Origin: Actinoplanes auranticolor
Lineage (GTDB): Bacteria; Actinomycetota; Actinomycetes; Mycobacteriales; Micromonosporaceae
Reading direction: 5' to 3'
Assembly: GCF_018332655.1 (NCBI RefSeq)
Contig: NZ_BOQL01000044.1
Coordinates: 1-64,000, forward strand
DNA: 64,000 bases
Both the position numbers and the translations under genes were made by a program. A model generated the notes under the pieces. The model searched no databases. It was not told the DNA's origin and saw only the letters and a list, made by a program, of their open reading frames with translations. How positions within the stretch are numbered: the first letter of the stretch is position 1; every line of letters begins with the position of its first letter. Below, piece after piece: positions 8,469 through 14,986 of the stretch.

Positions 8469-8837
8469 ATGGCCAAGACCATTCTGATCGTCGACGACTC
8501 GGCCTCGGTCCGGCAGGTCGTCAGCATCGCGCTCAAGGGCGCGGGCTACGACGTGATCGCGGGCGTCGACGGCAAGGACGCCCTGGCCAAACTCAACGGC
8601 CAGCGCATCCACCTGATCATCTCCGACGTCAACATGCCCAACATGGACGGGATCACGTTCGTCGCGGAGGCCCGCAAGCTGCCGGCGTACAAGTTCACGC
8701 CGATCATCATGCTGACCACCGAGTCGCAGGAGGAGAAGAAGCGCCAGGCGCAGGCCGCGGGGGCCCGGGCCTGGGTGACCAAGCCGTTCCAGCCCGAGCA
8801 GATGCTCAGCGCGGTGGCGAAGCTGATCGCGCCGTGA
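8469..8837 (+). CDS. cheY: Chemotaxis response regulator CheY
   Basis: A 122-residue single-domain receiver. Acidic pocket D9/D10, phosphoacceptor D53 in IISDVNMPNMDG, the switch T83/T84 in IIMLTTES, and K105 in WVTKPF are all in place. Phosphorylated by CheA, it should bind the flagellar switch. Start ATG at 8469 follows GGGAGA after the upstream stop, with only 3-4 bases of spacing, so initiation may lean on coupling. The last four bases (GTGA) overlap the STAS gene. Sequence pattern (EEKKRQAQAAGARAW) is that of the CheY subfamily that travels with STAS-CheA operons in many non-enteric bacteria. Confidence 0.95.
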   Translation: MAKTILIVDDSASVRQVVSIALKGAGYDVIAGVDGKDALAKLNGQRIHLIISDVNMPNMDGITFVAEARKLPAYKFTPIIMLTTESQEEKKRQAQAAGARAWVTKPFQPEQMLSAVAKLIAP

Positions 8838-9115
8838 CCACGCGTGAGCTGCGCCGGGTCGCCCTCGACGGGGAGCTGACCATCATGACGGCCGCCGAGA
8901 GCAAGGAACGGCTGCTCACGGCCCTGCCGGGCAGCGGCGGGCTGCGGGTGGACCTGGCCGGCGTGGAGGAGATCGACACCGCGGGGCTGCAGGTGCTGCT
9001 GCTGACCCGGCGGGAGGCCGAATCGATGAGCCTGCCCTTCGAGCTCACCGCGCCCGCCCCGGGCGTCGCCGCGGTGCTGGCGCTGGCCGGGCTGACCACC
9101 GCCGAGGAGCAGTGA
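8834..9115 (+). CDS. STAS domain protein (anti-sigma antagonist-like)
   Basis: A 93-residue single STAS domain: strand VALDGELTIMTAAESKERLL, then LRVDLAGVEEIDTAGLQVLLLTRREA. The position that is phosphorylated in SpoIIAA/RsbV (usually Ser in DSSG) is T49 in DTAG, so it could be switched by phosphorylation. It starts with GTG overlapping the cheY stop and its own stop overlaps the cheA start by one base. STAS genes recur just before cheA in some chemotaxis operons of environmental bacteria, where their role is not settled; here it might link chemotaxis to the SpoIIE/RsbW-type partner-switching proteins encoded at 29.5-32.3 kb. Confidence 0.88.
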   Translation: MTTRELRRVALDGELTIMTAAESKERLLTALPGSGGLRVDLAGVEEIDTAGLQVLLLTRREAESMSLPFELTAPAPGVAAVLALAGLTTAEEQ

Positions 9116-11259
9116 TGTCCGCCGACGACGACATGCGTGAAGCCCTCGACACGTTCGTGACCGAGGCCCGTGACCTGGTGCAGCAGCTCGAGGACGGCCT
9201 GCTCGAACTGGAGGCGCACCCGTCGGCGGCCGAGACGGTCAACACCGTGTTCCGCGCCGCGCACACGCTCAAGGGCTCGTCCGGCCTCTTCGGTCTGCGG
9301 CACCTGGTCCAGTTCACCCACGTGGTGGAGACGGTGCTGGGCTCCGTACGGGAAGGGGATCTGGGGGTGTCGCCCGGGCTGGTCAGCAGCCTGCTGCCGT
9401 GCGCCGACCACATCGGCGCGATGATCGAGGGCCTGGCCGCCGGACGGCTGGAGCCCGACGCCGCCCAGGCCGCCGAGGGCGCCCGGCTGCTCGCCGCGCT
9501 GGAGCCGTACCTGCCGGACGGGCAGGGTGCGCTCGCCACCGACGGCGCCGACCCGGCCGGCGGTGACCCGGCGCCGGAGCGGGCCTGGCGGCTGAGCCTG
9601 CGGTTCGGACCCGACAGCCTGCGCAACGGCATGGACCCGCTGTCGTTCCTGCGCTACCTGGCCAGCATCGGCACCGTCTCGCGGGTGAGCACCGACGCGG
9701 CGGCGCTGCCGGCCGCCGAGGAGATGGATCCCGAGACCTGTTACCTGGCCTTCGAGGTGGAGCTGCTCAGCGGCGCGCCGAAGGAGGAGATCGAGGCCGT
9801 CTTCGAGTTCGTGCGCGAGGACAGCGACATCCGGATCGTGCCGGCCGACCATCAGCTCGACGCGTACGTGTGGGCGATCCGGGCCATGCCGGAGAGCGAC
9901 CGGGTCGGTGACGTGCTCATCGGCAGCGGCGTGGTGACCGAGCTGGAGATGACCGAGGCGCTGCGGATCCAGCAGGAGCAGGCGGCACGCAGCGGGACCC
10001 AGCCGGTGCCGATCGGCGAGATCCTGGTCGAGCACGGCATCGTGCCCCGCCCGATCGTGGACGCGGCACTCAACCGCCAGCGCAAGACCACCGAGTCGCG
10101 CTCTCAGGACACCACCACCATCCGGATCGACGCGGCCCGCCTGGACCGGCTCATCGACCTGGTCGGCGAGCTGGTCATCGCCCAGTCCAGCACCGGGCTG
10201 CGCGCGGGCGCCGGCGAGGCCCAGGGCGAGGTGATGCGCCTGGTCGACGAGGTCCGCCACAGCGCCCTCGCGCTGCGCATGGTGCCGATCGGGACCACCC
10301 TGCGCCGCTTCGAGCGGGTGGTCCGCGACGTGGGCGTGGAGCTGCACAAGGAGGTGTCGCTGGTGATCACCGGCGGCGACGCCGAGATGGACAAGGCGCT
10401 GGTGGAGAGGATCAGCGACCCGCTGCTGCACCTGGTCCGCAACTCGCTGGACCACGGTATCGAGGCGCCGGCCGAGCGGCAGCGGCACGGCAAGTCGGGG
10501 CAGGGCACGCTGCGGCTGAACGCGTACCACGACGCCGGCAGCATCGTGATCGAGGTGAGCGACGACGGCCGCGGCCTGGACCGCGAGCGCATCCTGGCCA
10601 AGGCGGTCGAGCGGGGCGTGGTCGCCGCCGGGGCCGTCCTGAGCGACCAGGAGGTCTACGACCTGATCTTCGAGCCGGGGTTCTCCACCGCGGAGACCGT
10701 CTCCAACCTGTCCGGCCGCGGCGTGGGCATGGACGTGGTACGCCGCAACGTCACCGCCCTGCGCGGCAGCATCGAGGTGGACACCGCCCGCGGGGTGGGC
10801 ACCACCATCCGGATCCGGCTGCCGCTCACCCTGGCCATCATCGACGGCTTCCTGGTCGGCGTCGGCTCCGCGTCGTTCATCGTGCCGCTCGACCGGGTGA
10901 CCGAGTGCGTGGAACTACCACCCGGCCCGCTCGGGCGCGACTGCATGAACCTGCGCGGCGAGGTCCTGCCGTTCATCCGGCTGCGGGAGCTGTTCGACAT
11001 CCCCGGCGAGCCGGCCCGGCGGCAGAACGTGGTGATCGTGGAGCAGTCCGGGCAGCGGACCGGGCTGGTGGTGGACGCCCTGCTCGGCGAGCTGCAGACG
11101 GTGATCAAACCGCTGGGTGTGCTGTTCAGCAGGCTCAAGTGCATCAGCGGGTCGACCATCCTGGGCAGCGGCGAGATCGCCCTGATCCTGGACGTCGGGC
11201 CGCTGGTGGCCGACCACTCCGAACGCGAGCACCTGCTCCGCGCCCGGCCAGCGGCCTGA
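9115..11259 (+). CDS. cheA: Chemotaxis histidine kinase CheA
   Basis: A 714-residue kinase, the core of the pathway. P1 Hpt domain at residues ~5-105 with phospho-His H50 in FRAAHTLKGSSGLFG. Instead of a standard P2 there is a domain beginning RAWRLSLRFGPDS (residues ~155-240), followed by a repeat-like stretch VGDVLIGSGVVTELEMTEAL and IGEILVEHGIVPRPIVDAAL resembling the N-terminal domain of type II secretion ATPases. Then come P3 dimerisation (ARLDRLIDLVGELVIAQS), P4 ATPase (LLHLVRNSLDHGIE, GRGVGMDVVRRNV) and the CheW-like P5 to the end. An in-frame GTG at 9112 precedes the chosen ATG by one codon. It autophosphorylates and donates phosphate to CheY and CheB. Confidence 0.95.
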   Translation: MSADDDMREALDTFVTEARDLVQQLEDGLLELEAHPSAAETVNTVFRAAHTLKGSSGLFGLRHLVQFTHVVETVLGSVREGDLGVSPGLVSSLLPCADHIGAMIEGLAAGRLEPDAAQAAEGARLLAALEPYLPDGQGALATDGADPAGGDPAPERAWRLSLRFGPDSLRNGMDPLSFLRYLASIGTVSRVSTDAAALPAAEEMDPETCYLAFEVELLSGAPKEEIEAVFEFVREDSDIRIVPADHQLDAYVWAIRAMPESDRVGDVLIGSGVVTELEMTEALRIQQEQAARSGTQPVPIGEILVEHGIVPRPIVDAALNRQRKTTESRSQDTTTIRIDAARLDRLIDLVGELVIAQSSTGLRAGAGEAQGEVMRLVDEVRHSALALRMVPIGTTLRRFERVVRDVGVELHKEVSLVITGGDAEMDKALVERISDPLLHLVRNSLDHGIEAPAERQRHGKSGQGTLRLNAYHDAGSIVIEVSDDGRGLDRERILAKAVERGVVAAGAVLSDQEVYDLIFEPGFSTAETVSNLSGRGVGMDVVRRNVTALRGSIEVDTARGVGTTIRIRLPLTLAIIDGFLVGVGSASFIVPLDRVTECVELPPGPLGRDCMNLRGEVLPFIRLRELFDIPGEPARRQNVVIVEQSGQRTGLVVDALLGELQTVIKPLGVLFSRLKCISGSTILGSGEIALILDVGPLVADHSEREHLLRARPAA

Positions 11260-11349
11260 GACCGTGACGGCCCGGCACCCACCTTTAACCATCGTTCACC
11301 CACCATCCCGTGGGTACCGCAAATGCGGCGAGCCGCTACGGTTTACGAC

Positions 11350-11628
11350 ATGACGACCTACTCGGGTCCGGCAACGCTGATCCTCGCCGACGGCGCACGC
11401 GTCACCGGCATGGCCTCACTCGGTACCAACAACCGGGGGAACCTCAACGGCTGGAGCGGCACGTTCCGTCCCAACGAGGTCAGCACGGACATCCGCAACG
11501 CGACCGAAGGGCTGCAGCTGGAGCTGCCCTACGACCAGATCGGCGAGGTCGCCGTCACCGGCGTCCGCAAGCTGCTGGCCACCCAGGTGCTGATGTCACT
11601 GGTCGGACGCGGGCCCGCACCCTTCTGA
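11350..11628 (+). CDS. Small protein of unknown function
   Basis: A 92-residue acidic-to-neutral soluble protein with alternating short strands (ATLILADGARVTG, LQLELPYDQIGEVAVTG), likely a small beta-rich fold. No signal peptide, membrane helix or recognised motif. I chose the ATG at 11350 rather than an upstream in-frame start at 11323, since the first ten residues of the longer version look non-coding. It follows cheA by 90 bases on the same strand, but the gap argues for its own promoter, and it faces the deacetylase gene convergently. I do not recognise the family. Confidence 0.6.
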   Translation: MTTYSGPATLILADGARVTGMASLGTNNRGNLNGWSGTFRPNEVSTDIRNATEGLQLELPYDQIGEVAVTGVRKLLATQVLMSLVGRGPAPF

Positions 11629-11721
11629 GGCCGCCTGCGCGCCGGGCGGACAGCGTGGGCTGCGGGCCACGCAAGCCAATGGCGACGCAGCGGCTGGTGA
11701 GCCGCCGCGCCGCCACCGGGG

Positions 11722-12732
11722 TCACGCCACTCGACAGGAAACTGTCGGCCAGGTGGCGCTGCCGTTCTTCTGGATCGTCACGCCGAAGGAGTTGCCGCTG
11801 CCGTTCGGCCTGGCGACGAGCTGCTGGGCAGTCGGGAAACTCGCGGTGACGTTCCAGGTGGAGAGGACCTTCTCCGGGGCCGGGATGTCCATCGTCACGG
11901 TCCAGGTGCTCGACCCGCTGACGGCGACGTTCAGGTTGTACCGGTCATTCCAGTTCTGACCGGCCGACAGGGTGGCGGTGCAGTTGCCGCCGCCGGCCGG
12001 TGGCGGTGTCGCGGTGGCCGTCGGGCCCGGGTCGGTGCCACCGGTCGGGGCCACGGCCCGGCCGGTCGACGGTGAGATCATCCCGGCACACAGGTTGCGG
12101 CTGGCCAGGTTCTGGGCGATGCGCGGGATGGCCGCCAAGGTGTTGGCCGGCCAGTCGTGCATGAGGATCACCTGGCCGTTGGTCAGCCGCGCGTTGGCCG
12201 CCACGATGGCGTCGGCGCTCGCGTTGTTCCAGTCCTGCGAGTCGACATCCCAGATGATCTCGGTCAGGCCGTACTTCTGCTCGACCGCCCGCAGGGTCGC
12301 GTTGGTCTCGCCGTACGGCGGGCGGAACAGCTTGGGCGTGCCGCCGCCGGCGTTCGCGATCGCCGTCTGCGTACGGCTGATCTCCGAATCCATGCTCGCC
12401 TGGCTGCCCTGCGTCAGGTGCGCATGGGTGTAGCTGTGGTTGCCGACCCACATACCGGCGTCGACCTGGGCGCGGACCAGTCCCGGGTTCTGCGCGACCT
12501 TCTGGCCCTCGTTGAACATCGTGGCGCGCAGACCGTTCTGACGCAGCGCGTTCAGCAGAGCCTGGGTGTTGCCCGACGGCCCGTCGTCGAAGGTCAGTCC
12601 GACATAGCCGTTGCAGGCAGCCGCCTGCGACGGTGTGGCCTGGACAGTGATGGCGACGGCGCCCGCCGTGGCCAGAGCCGCGACGGCCAGGCCGGTCAGT
12701 GGCTTCCTCCACCGGCGTGATGGGGTTCGCAT
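11722..12732 (-). CDS. Secreted polysaccharide deacetylase with CBM2-like tail
   Basis: A 336-residue exported enzyme. Signal peptide: RRWRKPLTGLAVAALATAGAVAIT with cleavage after QA-A near residue 38. The NodB (carbohydrate esterase 4) domain shows all five motifs: TFDDGPSG, NHSYTHAHL, RPPYGE, DVDSQDWN and LMHDW, giving the Asp-His-His metal site. A Pro/Thr/Gly linker (PTATATPPPAGGG) leads to a ~85-residue C-terminal domain bounded by Cys (NCTATLSAGQNW ... VSCRVA) with the conserved Trp pattern of family 2 cellulose-binding modules. It should de-N- or O-acetylate xylan, chitin or related polymers at plant debris. Start ATG at 12732 has GAGGGAGG upstream; a 99-base longer frame is not needed. 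A good promoter lies about 100 bases upstream. Confidence 0.9.
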   Translation of the reverse strand: MRTPSRRWRKPLTGLAVAALATAGAVAITVQATPSQAAACNGYVGLTFDDGPSGNTQALLNALRQNGLRATMFNEGQKVAQNPGLVRAQVDAGMWVGNHSYTHAHLTQGSQASMDSEISRTQTAIANAGGGTPKLFRPPYGETNATLRAVEQKYGLTEIIWDVDSQDWNNASADAIVAANARLTNGQVILMHDWPANTLAAIPRIAQNLASRNLCAGMISPSTGRAVAPTGGTDPGPTATATPPPAGGGNCTATLSAGQNWNDRYNLNVAVSGSSTWTVTMDIPAPEKVLSTWNVTASFPTAQQLVARPNGSGNSFGVTIQKNGSATWPTVSCRVA

Positions 12733-12832
12733 ACGACGTGCCTCCCTCTCGGGACGGTGGGCCTCCGGCCCGGCGGACGTCCGCGGGTGATGGCGCGCCG
12801 ACGCCCGTGCGGATCGGTCGATCGATGGCACG

Positions 12833-12862
12833 AGTATCGATGGCTGTCATTGCCGAAGTCAA
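12833..12862 (-). promoter_or_regulatory. Sigma-70-like promoter of the deacetylase gene
   Basis: On the minus strand, TTGACT (12862-12857) and GATACT (12838-12833) are separated by 18 bases, close to the TTGACA/TATAAT consensus for the main actinomycete sigma factor. Transcription would begin near 12826, giving a leader of roughly 95 bases before the deacetylase ATG at 12732. The remaining sequence between 12863 and 13012 shows no further element I can name. Confidence 0.5.
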
Positions 12863-13012
12863 CAACTTCCGGAAACACCCCGGAATTACGCTCGGCGATT
12901 CAATACCGGCCACGACGCAGATCCGCAGTTCAGCGCCCTTCACTTCGGAGGCCAGAGCGCATCGACCAGCACCGGAAGCACCCATCAACAGGGGCCGGAA
13001 ACTCCGAAAGTT

Positions 13013-13378
13013 TCAGGCACTCTCGTTGAGGCTGACGTACTGGGGCACGTCGTTGCGGAGCTGCTCGTGAATCGCCCGTGCCTCGTCGGCGGACACCCCG
13101 CGCAGGCAGGCCGGCAGGCCGCGCAGCACCTCCTCCAGCCCCAGCCCCCGGTTGGCGTTGTGGTGGTAGAAGCGCAGCTCGGCCAGGAAGTCGGCCATCA
13201 GCACGGTGGCCTTGGCCGGGTTCTCGCGCCACAGCCAGGCGAACACGGAGCCGAACGAGTCGCTGAGCACTGCCGCGGTGCCGGGCTCGGAGTGCTCCAG
13301 GGTCAGCTCCGCCTCGTGGAACACGACCCCGATCAGCAACTGATCGAGGATGTGCTCGGGTATCTCGCGAGTGTGCAC
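13013..13378 (-). CDS. Hypothetical helical protein
   Basis: A 121-residue soluble, mostly helical and slightly acidic protein (EIPEHILDQLLIGVVFHEAELTLEH, ADFLAELRFYHHNANRGLGLEEVL). No catalytic motif, signal peptide or membrane helix is visible. Of two in-frame GTG starts I prefer 13378, which has AGAGAGGA 7 bases upstream; the other (13405) adds nine residues without a good ribosome site. It lies downstream of, and on the same strand as, the membrane protein gene, separated by 100 bases. I do not recognise the family, and the only clue is the conserved-looking HHNAN segment. Confidence 0.6.
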   Translation of the reverse strand: MHTREIPEHILDQLLIGVVFHEAELTLEHSEPGTAAVLSDSFGSVFAWLWRENPAKATVLMADFLAELRFYHHNANRGLGLEEVLRGLPACLRGVSADEARAIHEQLRNDVPQYVSLNESA

Positions 13379-13478
13379 ATACGCATCCTCTCTGGTGCAG
13401 GCCACCCGTAGTGACCCGCCGCCCGGCGGTTGTTCTGTCGGATCACGGCACCGGGGCGATCTTCGGTCACCCGCACCG

Positions 13479-14753
13479 TCATCCGCCGGCCGTCACCGGC
13501 TCCGGCTCACGTCGGCGGGGAATCAGCGCGGCGGGTGTGCCGACCGGCTCCGGCACAACCGGCGGCTCCGGCCGGCGACTGACGGCCAGGGCCGCCGCGT
13601 AGCCGAGCGCAGCCGCGACGGGCAACCAGATCGGCGCCATCAGCCGGTCGTACTCGGTGCCGGCCGGATGAGCCAGCAGCATCATCACCCCGGTCAGGCC
13701 GGTGAAGATCCACAATGCTGCCACGGCACGCATCCGCAGCACGAGCACGGTGCCGGCGAACAGGAAGGCGGCGAAGGTCACCGGCTGGGCCAGCTCCAGG
13801 GCGAGCCGGTCCGGCCAGAAGCCGAGGTTGCGCTCGATCAGCCAGCCGATCGGATCAGCCACGTCCGGGCGGGCCTTGAAGTGGGAAGTCGCGAAGTCCT
13901 GGATCGTCTCGTACAGGCCCGGCAGGTGCAGCACCCGGCTGATCACCTGCCAGACCAGCACGGCCAGCATCCCTACGGCGCCGGTCACCAGGCCGGTCCG
14001 CCGGTGCTGCCGCCCGAGGGCGCTGAGCAGGCCCGCGGCGAACAGTGTCAGGGCCATCGCCATCCCGCTGGCCGACCGGACCGTGAACAGCCAGGCCAGC
14101 GCGACGACGATGATGATCAGTCCGGAACGGCGGCCCCGGACCAGCAAGGTGGCACCGAGCAGAACCGCGAGGTAGCCCGCGAAGACGCCACTCTCGGTGA
14201 GCATCCTGGTCATGGCGAACCCCGTCGGGAGCACGAAGAGCGCGGCGGCGGCCAGCACTCCGGCCAGGCGCAATCCACTGGCGAGCCACACGGCCAGATA
14301 CGCCAGTACCGCCGCCAGCAATGCCAATATCAACGTGGCCGCCATCATGCCGGGCCACAATCCCAGCGTCACGACGAAAGGCGCGGCGAACAACGGATAA
14401 CCCGGACGGCTGTGGAAGATCGCGGCGTAGCGCGGGGAGAATCCGGCAGTCGTGTATGTCCGGCAGCCCGCACGCTGGTTCTTCGCCCGCGCCGCGCGGT
14501 TCTGGTCGCGGCACACCTGCTCACCGGCCCGGAGCCGGGCCTCCTCCGGGTCCACCCCGGTGAAGATCAGAGCCTGGCGCATGTACCAGAAACTGTCTCC
14601 GGAGGCGACGCGCCGGGGGTCCTCGTAACGCGTGAGGAACAGCAGGGTGGCGAGGACGACGACGAGCAGCAGCCAGGCCGTCTCGGTCCGGCGGCGGCCG
14701 GCGCGGGACGCCGGTGGACGTGCCGCGGCGCGATCAGTGAATGCGGTTTCCAC
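13479..14753 (-). CDS. Polytopic membrane protein, glycosyltransferase-39-like
   Basis: A protein of about 424 residues with roughly ten membrane helices. The first helix (TAWLLLVVVLATLLFL) is followed by an extracytoplasmic loop holding RVASGDSFWYMRQALIFTG, which resembles the acidic first loop of dolichyl/polyprenyl-phosphate-dependent glycosyltransferases (GT-C fold), with further charged loops (SRPGYPLFAAPF, HPAGTEYDRLMAP). It might transfer sugars from polyprenyl phosphates to envelope glycans, but no definitive catalytic motif is present, so I leave the function open. A GTG at 14753 is the chosen start; the open frame continues to 14822. It is divergent from the LuxR gene across 233 bases. 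Confidence 0.65.
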   Translation of the reverse strand: METAFTDRAAARPPASRAGRRRTETAWLLLVVVLATLLFLTRYEDPRRVASGDSFWYMRQALIFTGVDPEEARLRAGEQVCRDQNRAARAKNQRAGCRTYTTAGFSPRYAAIFHSRPGYPLFAAPFVVTLGLWPGMMAATLILALLAAVLAYLAVWLASGLRLAGVLAAAALFVLPTGFAMTRMLTESGVFAGYLAVLLGATLLVRGRRSGLIIIVVALAWLFTVRSASGMAMALTLFAAGLLSALGRQHRRTGLVTGAVGMLAVLVWQVISRVLHLPGLYETIQDFATSHFKARPDVADPIGWLIERNLGFWPDRLALELAQPVTFAAFLFAGTVLVLRMRAVAALWIFTGLTGVMMLLAHPAGTEYDRLMAPIWLPVAAALGYAAALAVSRRPEPPVVPEPVGTPAALIPRRREPEPVTAGG

Positions 14754-14986
14754 GTGTGCACCCGATCCCCGTGATTGAGCATGATGATCAGCGGTCGCGC
14801 GTTGTCCGCGACCGCATTCCACGGCCCGCCATCGGTGTTCGCGCCGCTATTGCATGGGACGCCGGAAAGGGCGCCGCCGGGCGACAGCAAGCGCGAAATC
14901 AATGCGCGTTTCCGATCCGGCCCCACGGCCCGTCGCGGCCGGACCGGCGGGCCGGCCCGGTGTAGCCTCCGGCCGGGAGGACAAAC

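Noticed and set aside
13350..14774. Long plus-strand frame opposite the membrane protein gene
   Set aside because: Its translation is Gly/Gln/Arg-rich and repetitive without domains, a typical mirror of a GC-rich gene on the other strand; the minus-strand frame has clear membrane helices.
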